A DNA stretch of 12,712 nucleotides from an uncultured Clostridia bacterium (lineage in GTDB: Bacteria; Bacillota; Clostridia; UMGS1810). Below the pieces are notes generated by a model. The model worked only from the letters and a program-made list of their open reading frames with translations, was not told the DNA's origin and made no database searches. The stretch lies in NCBI GenBank assembly GCA_937959315.1, contig CALGRC010000184.1, positions 1 through 12,712 of the forward strand, read 5' to 3'. Below are positions 1-6,913 of the stretch, one piece after another. Position 1 is the stretch's first letter, and each line of letters begins with the position of its first letter. A program made the position numbers and the translations under genes.

Positions 1-2
1 CG

Positions 3-68
3 TGGGTGCCGCCAGTGGCTGGCCTGATGATGGCCGGTTATGTGGTACGTGCGATTGCACGGGTATAA
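3..68 (+). CDS. C-terminal fragment, probable ThiF/TcdA-family protein
   Basis: Only the last 21 codons and the TAA stop are in the window; the 5' part lies outside. The visible tail reads WVPPVAGLMMAGYVVRAIAR and then V. As I recall the family, a 'PPVAGL..AG.V(I/V)' ending is typical of clostridial tRNA threonylcarbamoyladenosine dehydratases (TcdA/YgdL, ThiF/E1-like fold), which cyclise t6A to ct6A at tRNA position 37 using ATP. The other two frames lack this resemblance. The ATP-binding and catalytic regions cannot be seen, so another ThiF-like protein remains possible. The gene ends 57 bases before the start of the next gene, and a candidate promoter lies between them. Confidence 0.5.
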   Translation, partial: WVPPVAGLMMAGYVVRAIARV

Positions 69-97
69 TTTAAAAAAAATTCCCCATAGTATAGAAT
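69..97 (+). promoter_or_regulatory. candidate sigma-A-type promoter for the TSUP-murD-M42 operon
   Basis: A TTTAAA box at 69-74 (4 of 6 against TTGACA) and a TAGAAT box at 92-97 (5 of 6 against TATAAT) are separated by 17 bp. Transcription would begin near 103-105, about 20 nt upstream of the ribosome binding site at 113-118. This geometry fits the ATG at 126 as the start and excludes the earlier ATG at 102. The perfect TATAAT at 64-69 has no usable -35 upstream. The -35 match is weak, so this is tentative. Confidence 0.35.
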
Positions 98-125
98 ACA
101 TATGAAACTTTTGGGGAGTGGAGAA

Positions 126-494
126 ATGGGAAAACAGCAAAAAAAACAAATCTGGAAATTTGCCGTCATTGGCATTATAACAGGGTTGTGCAATGGTTTG
201 TTTGGATCTGGCGGCGGGACGGTTGTAGTGCCTGCGATGGAAAAACTTTTGGATGTGGAGGAGCATAAGGCGCATGCAACAGCAATTGCTATTATTTTGC
301 CGCTAACGCTCATTAGCATTGTGCTATATACTGTGAAGGGTTTTTTAGAGTTCCCGTTGGTGTGGAAGGTATCGCTGGGCGGTATTGCAGGCGGTATGAT
401 CGGCGCAGTGCTGCTGAAAAAATTATCTGGCAATGTGATACGCAAAATATTTGGTGTATTTATGATTGCAGCGGCGGTAAGGATGGTGTTCTGA
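126..494 (+). CDS. half-length TauE/SafE (TSUP) family membrane protein, N-terminal-type half
   Basis: A 122-residue hydrophobic protein of the TauE/SafE (TSUP) superfamily, whose members export or import small organosulfur or carboxylate anions across the cytoplasmic membrane. After a basic N-terminus (GKQQKKQ) there are about four hydrophobic segments. The family's glycine-rich signature is at residues 27-31 (GSGGG) in the first segment, followed by TVVVPAM. Full TSUP proteins are usually about 250 residues with two such repeats, so this is one repeat. The start at 126 is chosen over the in-frame ATG at 102 because GGGGAG at 113-118 sits 7 nt upstream of it. The gene stops one base before a second half-size TSUP gene, and the two products probably form one transporter. 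The substrate is unknown. Confidence 0.8.
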   Translation: MGKQQKKQIWKFAVIGIITGLCNGLFGSGGGTVVVPAMEKLLDVEEHKAHATAIAIILPLTLISIVLYTVKGFLEFPLVWKVSLGGIAGGMIGAVLLKKLSGNVIRKIFGVFMIAAAVRMVF

Positions 495-495
495 T

Positions 496-858
496 ATGTG
501 GATTCCCATACTTGCAGGGCTGTTTTCCGGTGTGGTCAGTGGGATGGGGATCGGCGGCGGTGCAATCCTTATTCCGGTACTGACCATTTTGCTGCATACC
601 AATCAGCATGTCGCCCAATGCGCAAATTTATATTATTTTATCCCAACGGCATTGGCGGCACTGGCTGTCCATATTAAGAACAAATCGGTAGATTTTAAAA
701 TTGCATGGCCTATCATCTGTTTTGGCCTAATCGGGGCAGCGGGCGGTTCGTTGATTGCAGTGTATGTATCAACGGGACTTTTAAAAAAATTGTTTGCGGT
801 TTTTTTATTTGTTATGGGGCTTCAGCAGTTTTTTGGAAAGCCAAAACAAAAAACTTAA
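496..858 (+). CDS. half-length TauE/SafE (TSUP) family membrane protein, C-terminal-type half
   Basis: A 120-residue membrane protein of the TSUP superfamily with about four hydrophobic segments. The signature GMGIGGG is at residues 16-22, followed by AILIPVLTILL; 'HVAQCANLYYFIPTALAAL' follows in the second segment. The end is polar and basic (GKPKQKT). Its ATG lies one base after the TGA of the preceding half-gene, in a different frame, with a TAAGGA ribosome-binding element at 478-483 inside the upstream gene. It has its own Met, its own ribosome binding site and a complete family repeat, which argues for a true gene rather than a frameshift remnant. It most likely pairs with the upstream half to make an eight-helix transporter. 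The substrate is not deducible. Confidence 0.8.
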   Translation: MWIPILAGLFSGVVSGMGIGGGAILIPVLTILLHTNQHVAQCANLYYFIPTALAALAVHIKNKSVDFKIAWPIICFGLIGAAGGSLIAVYVSTGLLKKLFAVFLFVMGLQQFFGKPKQKT

Positions 859-860
859 GT

Positions 861-867
861 GGGGTGG
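861..867 (+). promoter_or_regulatory. ribosome binding site that fixes the GTG start of murD
   Basis: GGGGTGG lies 5 nt upstream of a GTG at 873, between the TAA of the preceding gene (856-858) and the conserved MurD N-terminus. In-frame ATGs at 891 and 903 have no comparable element at a suitable distance. Confidence 0.6.
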
Positions 868-872
868 TAAAA

Positions 873-2252
873 GTGAATGTGCAGTTTGAAATGTTTAAGA
901 ATATGATTGCCGGCAAACGGGTAGCGCTGGTGGGTTTGGGTGTCAGCAATCTGCCGCTTGTCCCATTTTTAGCTGATCTCGGCGCGGTGATGAGCTGCTG
1001 TGACAAGCGGGAGGAAGACGAATTTGACAGCGAAACGCTGCAAATGCTGCGCAGCCATGCAGTACAGCTCCATTTGGGCGGGAGGTATCTAGATTTTTTA
1101 AACGGCCAGGATCTTATTATTAAATCGCCGGGTCTGCGTCCTGATTTGCCGCAGTTTTTAGAAGCTGTTCAAAACGGCGCGTCGCTAACCAGTGAAATGG
1201 AACTGTTTTTTAATGTCTGCCCAGCCCCGATCATTGGCGTAACAGGCAGTGACGGCAAAACGACCACAACAACGCTGATATACGAAATGTTAAAAAAGCA
1301 GGGGTATAAATGCTGGGTGGGAGGAAATATCGGCAACCCGTTGTTGCACCAGGCGGATCAAATTGAACCAGAAGATTTCGTTGTATTGGAACTCAGCAGC
1401 TTTCAGCTTCAAACCATGCATATCAGTCCACAGGTGGCTGTTATTACCAATATTGCGCCCAACCATTTGGATTGGCACACCTCATTCGAAGAATATATCC
1501 AAGCAAAAACCAATATTTTCCGTTATCAAGACCGCAATTGCCTTTTGGTTATCAATGCAGACAACAAAATCACAGCAGAATTAGGGAAATCTGCGGCAGC
1601 GCAGGTCTTGCAATTTAGTGTGAAAAAAAAGGTGCGGCATGGTGCGTACTTACAAGACGGCGTCCTTTATTTCGGCCAGCAGGCGGTTTTGCAGCGGTCA
1701 GAGATTTTACTGCCGGGCATGCACAATGTGGAAAATTACCTAGCGGCTATCTGTGCGGTCAGTCATTTGGTAGATAAAATTTCTATCCGGAATGTGGCTG
1801 AAACATTTACCGGTGTAGAACACCGGATGGAATTTGTGCGGGAATTCCGCGGGGTAAAATTTTATAATGATTCCATTGCAAGTTCGCCTTCCCGTACCAT
1901 TGCCGGTTTGAAATCATATGATCAGAAAGTAATCTTAATTGCTGGGGGTTATGATAAAAAAATCCCTTATGACCCGCTGGGGCCGGCGGTGAAAGAGCAT
2001 GTCAAAGCGTTGCTTCTGTTGGGGGCGACCGGAAATAAATTTCGGCGTGTAGTGGAAAATTCCTATAGGCAGGATGAAGATATTATCCCCATTTTGCAAG
2101 GGAAAGATATGGAATATATGGTGCGCAGCGCATTGGCGTTGGCGCGGGAAGGGGATATTGTAATACTGTCCCCAGCCAGTGCCAGTTTTGACCAGTTTAA
2201 AAATTTTGAAGAACGCGGCAATCTGTTTAAAAAGATTGTCAATTCCTTGTGA
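873..2252 (+). CDS. murD: UDP-N-acetylmuramoyl-L-alanine--D-glutamate ligase
   Basis: MurD adds D-glutamate to UDP-MurNAc-L-Ala with ATP hydrolysis, an essential cytoplasmic step of peptidoglycan precursor synthesis. The 459-residue product is slightly longer than E. coli MurD (about 438), as is usual in Bacillota. The N-terminal Rossmann-like domain opens with KRVALVGLGVSN. The ATP loop GVTGSDGKTT is at 122-131 with Lys129. The central domain has NHLDWH at 197-202, the third domain begins near H317-R318 (EHRMEFV), and N332-D333-S334 opens the NDSIASSP motif. The MurD-like C-terminus 'LSPASASFDQFKNFEERG' is intact. The start is GTG, chosen from the ribosome binding site at 861-867. MurD normally sits in the division/cell-wall (dcw) cluster; here it lies between transporter halves and peptidases, 13 nt before the next ATG. 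Confidence 0.96.
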   Translation: MNVQFEMFKNMIAGKRVALVGLGVSNLPLVPFLADLGAVMSCCDKREEDEFDSETLQMLRSHAVQLHLGGRYLDFLNGQDLIIKSPGLRPDLPQFLEAVQNGASLTSEMELFFNVCPAPIIGVTGSDGKTTTTTLIYEMLKKQGYKCWVGGNIGNPLLHQADQIEPEDFVVLELSSFQLQTMHISPQVAVITNIAPNHLDWHTSFEEYIQAKTNIFRYQDRNCLLVINADNKITAELGKSAAAQVLQFSVKKKVRHGAYLQDGVLYFGQQAVLQRSEILLPGMHNVENYLAAICAVSHLVDKISIRNVAETFTGVEHRMEFVREFRGVKFYNDSIASSPSRTIAGLKSYDQKVILIAGGYDKKIPYDPLGPAVKEHVKALLLLGATGNKFRRVVENSYRQDEDIIPILQGKDMEYMVRSALALAREGDIVILSPASASFDQFKNFEERGNLFKKIVNSL

Positions 2253-2265
2253 GGTGGCAGAAACG

Positions 2266-3309
2266 ATGGATTTGGCGGAACGGATAGAAAAGTTGTCCAA
2301 TTTACGCGGCGTATCGGGCTATGAGGGGCGTATAAACACACAGGTAGCGCAAATGTTTCAACCATATTGCGATGTAGTACAAACCGATGCGCTGGGCAGC
2401 GTGATTGCTGTGAAGCGGTCTCGGCGCCCGGATGCGGGTAAAGTGATGATAGAAGCGCATATGGACGAAATTGGCATGATGGTAACCAATATTGATGAGC
2501 ATGGGTTTTTGTTTTTTACCAATATTGGCGGGATTGATGCGCGGATATTGCTGGCAAATGAAGTGGTGGTTCATGGCGTACAGGATGTACCGGGTATCAT
2601 AGGCGCAAAGCCGCCGCATATTTTATCGGCAGAGGAGCGGGCGAAAACAGTGCCGATGGAAAAACTGTACATTGATACCGGGTATAACCGGGAAGACGTG
2701 GAAAAATTAATACGCGTGGGAGATACCGTTACGTTTCAAAACAAAACGCTGCAGTTAAAAAATAATTTCATCTGCACAAAATCGCAGGATGACCGCACAT
2801 CGGTGGCGGTACTGATAGAGATTTTGCAGGAGCTATGCCATACCGACCTGCCGTTTGATTTGTATGCAGTTGCGGCTGTGCAGGAGGAAGTGGGCCTGCG
2901 TGGCAGCGGCTGCGCGGCCTATCAGATTGACCCAGATTTTGCCATTGCAATAGATGTGTGTCACGCCAGCACACCGGATGCATCTAAAAACACCTTCCCG
3001 GCGGGCGGCGGTACGGTGGTCAGCCGGGGGCCGAACATCCATCCGGGGTTGTTTCGTGCGATTACAAAAACGTTGGATGAATACCACATCAGCTATGCTG
3101 TGGATGTGGACGGCGGCGATACGGGCACGGATGCGTGGGCGATACAGGTGGCGCGCAGCGGCATCCCGACGGCGCTGTTTTCCCTGCCGCTGCGTTATAT
3201 GCACACGCCGGTGGAAACGGTAGCGCTGTCCGACGTGAAGGCCACGGCGCATGGCATTGCTGTGTTTCTCAATGCACTGGAAAGGGCGGGTGATGCGGTA
3301 TGTCTTTGA
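2266..3309 (+). CDS. M42 family metallo-aminopeptidase (first of three)
   Basis: A 347-residue cytosolic M42 peptidase of the FrvX/YsdC/TET type. These enzymes form large tetrahedral assemblies and trim N-terminal residues from short peptides using two metal ions. All expected catalytic positions are visible by motif: His65 and Asp67 (AHMDEIG), bridging Asp175 (DDRTS), general base Glu207 and ligand Glu208 (QEEVGLRG), Asp230 (AIDVCH) and His313 (YMHTP). The start at 2266 is preceded by GAGGTGG at 2251-2257, which overlaps the end of murD. The 3' end overlaps the next M42 gene by 10 nt. This copy has a distinctive GGDTGTDAW stretch where the other two copies have GGNDAG or GGTDAG. The peptide specificity is not predictable here. 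Confidence 0.9.
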   Translation: MDLAERIEKLSNLRGVSGYEGRINTQVAQMFQPYCDVVQTDALGSVIAVKRSRRPDAGKVMIEAHMDEIGMMVTNIDEHGFLFFTNIGGIDARILLANEVVVHGVQDVPGIIGAKPPHILSAEERAKTVPMEKLYIDTGYNREDVEKLIRVGDTVTFQNKTLQLKNNFICTKSQDDRTSVAVLIEILQELCHTDLPFDLYAVAAVQEEVGLRGSGCAAYQIDPDFAIAIDVCHASTPDASKNTFPAGGGTVVSRGPNIHPGLFRAITKTLDEYHISYAVDVDGGDTGTDAWAIQVARSGIPTALFSLPLRYMHTPVETVALSDVKATAHGIAVFLNALERAGDAVCL

Positions 3310-4331
3310 AGGCTTTGACCGATTTGGACGGCGTATCGGGCAATGAAGGCGCCGTCCGTGCGTATATTTTAGAAAACATCCAGCCGTATGCAGATGAAAT
3401 CACGGTAGACAGCATGGGAAATGTGATTGCATATAAGCGCGGGACAAACCGGCATGACAAAAAAATCATTGTTTGTGCGCACATGGACGAGGTTGGGCTG
3501 ATTATCTCTGGGTTTACCGACGACGGGTATTTGAAATTCCAGGCAGTCGGCGGGGTGGACGACCGTATCCTATTGTCACAGCGTGTACGGATTGGGGACG
3601 GCAAGATCCCGGGCATCATCGGCGTAAAGGCGGTGCATTTGCAAACCAAAGAAGAACGGAAGCACGTGATAAAGCTGGACGATTTATATATCGACATTGG
3701 TGCCAAGGACAAAGCGGACGCAATGCGCAGTGTCGGCTTGGGCGATTATGCGGCGTTTGATTCGGCATACCGTGAAATGGGACATTGCATCAAGGCAAAA
3801 GCGATTGACGACCGCATGGGGTGCCTGGCACTGCTGACGTGTATCCAAAAACAATATGAGAGCGATTTGTACTTTTGCTTTTCGGTTCAGGAGGAAACAG
3901 GGCTGCGCGGAGCCAAGGTTTTGGCGCACCGGCTGCAGGCAGATATGGCGATGGTGTTTGAATCTACCACCGCGGCGGATATCCCGTTTTTAGAGCCGCA
4001 CCAGTACGCTACGCGGTTGGGAGGCGGGCCTGCCATATCCATTATGGACCGTGCGTCTTATTCCAATAAGGATTTCAACAAATTTATTGTGGAAACGGCA
4101 AAAAAAGCGGGTATCCCATTCCAATATAAGCAGACAGCCTTTGGCGGCAACGACGCGGGATCTTTGGCAGTGTCTGGCGGCGCATGCGCTACGGCGGCTA
4201 TTTCGCTGCCCTGCCGGTACCTGCATTCGCCGGTCAGCATGGCAAACAAAAAGGATATGGACACCATGCTGAAGCTGGCAGACTGTGTGCTGCAGCATAT
4301 TTCAGAATTTGAGATAAGGCAGAAAGGGTGA
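3300..4331 (+). CDS. M42 family metallo-aminopeptidase (second of three)
   Basis: A 343-residue M42 peptidase, divergent from its two neighbours along its whole length. Motif residues are His61 (AHMDEVG), bridging Asp170 (IDDRMG), Glu198 and Glu199 (QEETGLRG) and His309 (YLHSP). The remaining metal ligand is a glutamate, Glu221 (VFESTTAAD), where both sister proteins have aspartate (D230, D215). Clan MH enzymes are known to use either Asp or Glu here, so activity is expected to be retained, though specificity may differ. The ATG at 3300 lies inside the end of the upstream gene (10-nt overlap, different frame), which suggests translational coupling; a purine-rich AAAGGGCGGG precedes it. It ends 6 nt before the third copy. 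Confidence 0.9.
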   Translation: MSLKALTDLDGVSGNEGAVRAYILENIQPYADEITVDSMGNVIAYKRGTNRHDKKIIVCAHMDEVGLIISGFTDDGYLKFQAVGGVDDRILLSQRVRIGDGKIPGIIGVKAVHLQTKEERKHVIKLDDLYIDIGAKDKADAMRSVGLGDYAAFDSAYREMGHCIKAKAIDDRMGCLALLTCIQKQYESDLYFCFSVQEETGLRGAKVLAHRLQADMAMVFESTTAADIPFLEPHQYATRLGGGPAISIMDRASYSNKDFNKFIVETAKKAGIPFQYKQTAFGGNDAGSLAVSGGACATAAISLPCRYLHSPVSMANKKDMDTMLKLADCVLQHISEFEIRQKG

Positions 4332-4337
4332 GGATAG

Positions 4338-5333
4338 ATGGAAGTATTACGGAAATTAGCGGGCGCCTGGTCGCCGTCTGGCAACGAAGAACCGGTAGCG
4401 AAGCTGATCAAAGAGCAGATTGCAAGCTATGTAGATGAACTTGCCACCGATGCGCTGGGGAACCTCATTGCGCACAAAAAGGGCGCGGGAAAACGGGTGA
4501 TGCTGTCAGCACACATGGACGAAATTGGGCTGATGGTCATCGGCATTGATGATCATGGATTTTTGCGGTTTGCAGCAGTGGGCGGGGTGGATGCATTCCC
4601 ATCCCTTTACCAGCGGGTACGGTTTGCAAACGGTACGGTTGGCGTGGTGGCATACGAAGAAGCGTTGGAAGAAATGAAGGATTTGAAACTTGATAAGATG
4701 TACATCGATATTGGCGTCAACTCCAAAGATGAAGCGGTGGAGAAGGTATCCATTGGCGACATTGCGGTATTTGAAGGCGGCCTGGAACGGCTGGGAAGCG
4801 CGGTCGTGAGCAAAGCGCTCGATAACCGCATTGGCGTGTATGCGCTCATAGATGTCATCAAACAGATAAAAAATTCGCCGTATGATTTGTATTTTGTATT
4901 TTCCTCGCAGGAAGAGGTGGGTTTGCGCGGCGCAAAGGCAGCGGCGTTTGCGATAGAGCCGGATGTTGGCATTGCCGTTGATGTGACCGATACCGGGGAT
5001 ACGCCAAATTGCAAAAAGATGGCGGTAAAGCTGGGCGGCGGGCCGGCAATCAAGGTAAAAGACAGTTCGATTATCTGCCATCCGAAGGTACGGGCGGCGT
5101 TAGAGGCTGCGGCAAAGGCAGAAAAAATCCCATACCAGCACGAAATTATGACGGCGGGTGGCACTGATGCGGGTGCGATACACACTTCGCGCGGAGGTGT
5201 GATGACGGGCGCGGTGTCCATACCGGTGCGGTATATCCATACGCCGGCGGAACTGGTACGGGTAGAAGATGTCAACGGCGCCATCAAATTGCTGGTATCC
5301 TTTTTAAAAAAAGACTTCCTTTTTGACGCATAA
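4338..5333 (+). CDS. M42 family metallo-aminopeptidase (third of three)
   Basis: A 331-residue M42 peptidase, the shortest of the three tandem copies. Catalytic motifs are complete: His59 (AHMDEIG), bridging Asp162 (ALDNRIG), Glu192 and Glu193 (QEEVGLRGA), Asp215 (AVDVTD) and His301 (YIHTP). The segment after GGVDAF is shorter and acidic/lysine-rich (EEALEEMKDLKLDK) compared with the longer loop in the other copies. The ribosome binding element GGGTGAGG (4326-4333) overlaps the stop of the preceding gene, so it is probably the last gene of the operon that starts near 126. No intrinsic terminator follows; instead a promoter for the next gene begins within its last codons. It may assemble with its neighbours into mixed TET-like particles, which is inference. 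Confidence 0.9.
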   Translation: MEVLRKLAGAWSPSGNEEPVAKLIKEQIASYVDELATDALGNLIAHKKGAGKRVMLSAHMDEIGLMVIGIDDHGFLRFAAVGGVDAFPSLYQRVRFANGTVGVVAYEEALEEMKDLKLDKMYIDIGVNSKDEAVEKVSIGDIAVFEGGLERLGSAVVSKALDNRIGVYALIDVIKQIKNSPYDLYFVFSSQEEVGLRGAKAAAFAIEPDVGIAVDVTDTGDTPNCKKMAVKLGGGPAIKVKDSSIICHPKVRAALEAAAKAEKIPYQHEIMTAGGTDAGAIHTSRGGVMTGAVSIPVRYIHTPAELVRVEDVNGAIKLLVSFLKKDFLFDA

Positions 5334-5352
5334 TGCGGTATAATATTAAAAT
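5323..5352 (+). promoter_or_regulatory. sigma-A-type promoter for the symporter operon
   Basis: TTGACG (5323-5328, 5 of 6) and TAAAAT (5347-5352, 5 of 6) are separated by 18 bp. The -35 lies in the last codons of the third M42 gene and the -10 in the 92-nt gap before the symporter. A perfect TATAAT at 5339-5344 also exists, but it lies only 10 bp from TTGACG and has no good -35 of its own. The leader from about 5359 to 5425 shows no recognisable riboswitch or terminator. Confidence 0.5.
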
Positions 5353-5410
5353 ATGTAGAATGGGCAGTATGGAACAAGGGCAGAAGTAGGGAAAACAAAA
5401 TTTGTAGTAT

Positions 5411-5416
5411 GGAAGG
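5411..5416 (+). promoter_or_regulatory. ribosome binding site favouring the ATG at 5426
   Basis: GGAAGG directly abuts the in-frame ATG at 5417 but is 9 nt upstream of the ATG at 5426. The later ATG is therefore the better start, giving a product that begins MAVKIAFLVAYI. Confidence 0.5.
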
Positions 5417-5425
5417 ATGGGAAGA

Positions 5426-6913
5426 ATGGCGGTAAAAATTGCATTTTTGGTGGCGTACATTGCGATGACCATCATCATTGGGGTCGTTTCGATGAAAAAG
5501 GTCACCGGCGTCAACAGCTTTTTGCTGGGGGGCAGGAATATGGGCGCGTGGCTGTCGGCCTTTGCCTACAGCACCTCCTATTTTTCAGCGGTTTTGTTTA
5601 TTGGATACGCCGGGAAAAGCGGCTGGGCATTTGGATTGCCTGCCGTCTGGATTGGTGTGGGCAATGCGGTGCTGGGCGCATTGGTAGCATGGGTGATGCT
5701 TGCCAAGCGCACACGGGTGATGACCCATCAGCTAAAGGTAAAAACCATGCCGGAATTTTTTGGCGTGCGGTACAATTCTGATTTGCTCAAAATCCTGTCA
5801 GCCTGTATTGTGTTTGTGTTTTTAATCCCGTATTCGGCGTCGGTATATGCGGGGCTCAGTTATTTGTTTGAAAGTGTGTTACATATTCCGTATTTGTACT
5901 GTATGATATTTATTGCAGTGCTTACAGCGCTCTACCTGACGATGGGCGGTTATATCGCCACGGCGATGACGGATTTTATCCAGGGGATTATCATGCTGGC
6001 CGGCGTAGTGATTATGATAGTTGCCATTGTGTCCCAGCCGCAGGTGGACGGGTTTTCGTCCATCGTGAGCAATTTGCGCGAAGTTGACCCAAACCTGGTG
6101 AGTGTGTTTGGCGGGGAAAACTGGTTTGCGCTGTTATCGCTGGTGGTGCTCACCAGCATTGGCACCTGGGCGTTGCCGCAGATGGTACATAAATTTTACG
6201 CAATCAAGGATGTTCGCTCCATAAAAAAAGCGACGGTTGTATCAACGGTATTTTGCCTGATTATCTCGGTAGGCGCTTATTTCATCGGCTCTCTGGGACG
6301 GCTGTTTTATACTGCGGAGGAATTTCAAACACAATTGGGCGGCAATTTTGATTTGATTATTCCAAATATTTTAAGTACGTCATTATCCACGGTGGTCATC
6401 AGCATTATCATGCTGCTGGTGCTGTCGGCGTCCATGTCCACGCTGGCGTCCATTGTATTGACGTCCAGCAGCGCGATTACCATTGATTTGGTTGGCGGGT
6501 ATCTGGCGAAGGATATGGGCAGGAAAGGCCAGATGCGGCTCATGCGGGTACTGTGTGTGGCATTTGTGGTGTTGTCGTTTATCATTGCATACAAGCCGAC
6601 GGGGATCCTGTTGCTGATGTCCTTTTCGTGGGGTGCGCTGGCCAGTGCGTTCATGGGGCCGTTTATCTATGGCCTGTTTTGGAAGGGGACGACCAAAGCC
6701 GGCGCACTTGCCGGTATGATAACAGGGCTTGCGGTATTGCTGGCATTGATGGTCTATTTCAACTTTGATTCCGGCCTGTCGGCACAGTGTGGATTGGTTG
6801 GCATGGTGGTTTCTATGGTAGTCGTACCGGTGGTCAGTTGGTTTACCAAAAAATTACCGGCAGAGCATGTGGCGTATGCATTTACAGCAGAAACGGAAGG
6901 AGAAGCGAAATGA
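5426..6913 (+). CDS. sodium:solute symporter (SSS family)
   Basis: A 495-residue polytopic membrane protein with about 13 hydrophobic segments, the usual size for the SSS family (PutP is about 502). These carriers couple inward sodium flux to solute uptake. The family's sodium-site segment is clear: LSASMSTLAS places A335, S338 and T339 at the positions of PutP A337, S340 and T341, followed by SSSAITIDL. Other family motifs are FLLGGRNMGAW near the N-terminus and a GGYIATAMTDFIQG segment. The first transmembrane region (TSYFSAVLFIGYAG) differs from PutP's ASDMSGW, so proline need not be the substrate. It overlaps the CoA-ligase gene by 4 nt (ATGA), which suggests it imports the acid activated by that enzyme, or a related amino acid. 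This is inference. Confidence 0.9.
   Translation: MAVKIAFLVAYIAMTIIIGVVSMKKVTGVNSFLLGGRNMGAWLSAFAYSTSYFSAVLFIGYAGKSGWAFGLPAVWIGVGNAVLGALVAWVMLAKRTRVMTHQLKVKTMPEFFGVRYNSDLLKILSACIVFVFLIPYSASVYAGLSYLFESVLHIPYLYCMIFIAVLTALYLTMGGYIATAMTDFIQGIIMLAGVVIMIVAIVSQPQVDGFSSIVSNLREVDPNLVSVFGGENWFALLSLVVLTSIGTWALPQMVHKFYAIKDVRSIKKATVVSTVFCLIISVGAYFIGSLGRLFYTAEEFQTQLGGNFDLIIPNILSTSLSTVVISIIMLLVLSASMSTLASIVLTSSSAITIDLVGGYLAKDMGRKGQMRLMRVLCVAFVVLSFIIAYKPTGILLLMSFSWGALASAFMGPFIYGLFWKGTTKAGALAGMITGLAVLLALMVYFNFDSGLSAQCGLVGMVVSMVVVPVVSWFTKKLPAEHVAYAFTAETEGEAK

Noticed and set aside
61..84. Possible hairpin GGG-AATTT / AAATT-CCC after the tcdA-like gene
   Set aside because: The stem is AT-rich, interrupted by three unpaired bases and lacks a following T tract, so it is not a convincing terminator.
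102..125. Upstream in-frame ATG at 102 for the first TSUP gene
   Set aside because: It has no ribosome binding site and would lie at or before the predicted transcription start; GGGGAG at 113-118 points to the ATG at 126.
705..872. Fusion of MurD with upstream sequence in the same frame
   Set aside because: The upstream in-frame residues overlap the TSUP gene in another frame and are not MurD-like; the GTG at 873 has a proper ribosome binding site.
5308..5324. AAAAAG/CTTTTT inverted repeat at the end of the third M42 gene
   Set aside because: It is a low-complexity, AT-only stem inside coding sequence, too weak to be a terminator; it overlaps the promoter -35 by chance.
4607..5398. Long open frames on the minus strand, for example 263 codons across the third M42 gene
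   Set aside because: They lie antisense to well-supported genes, show no recognisable domain, and reflect codon bias of the sense strand.
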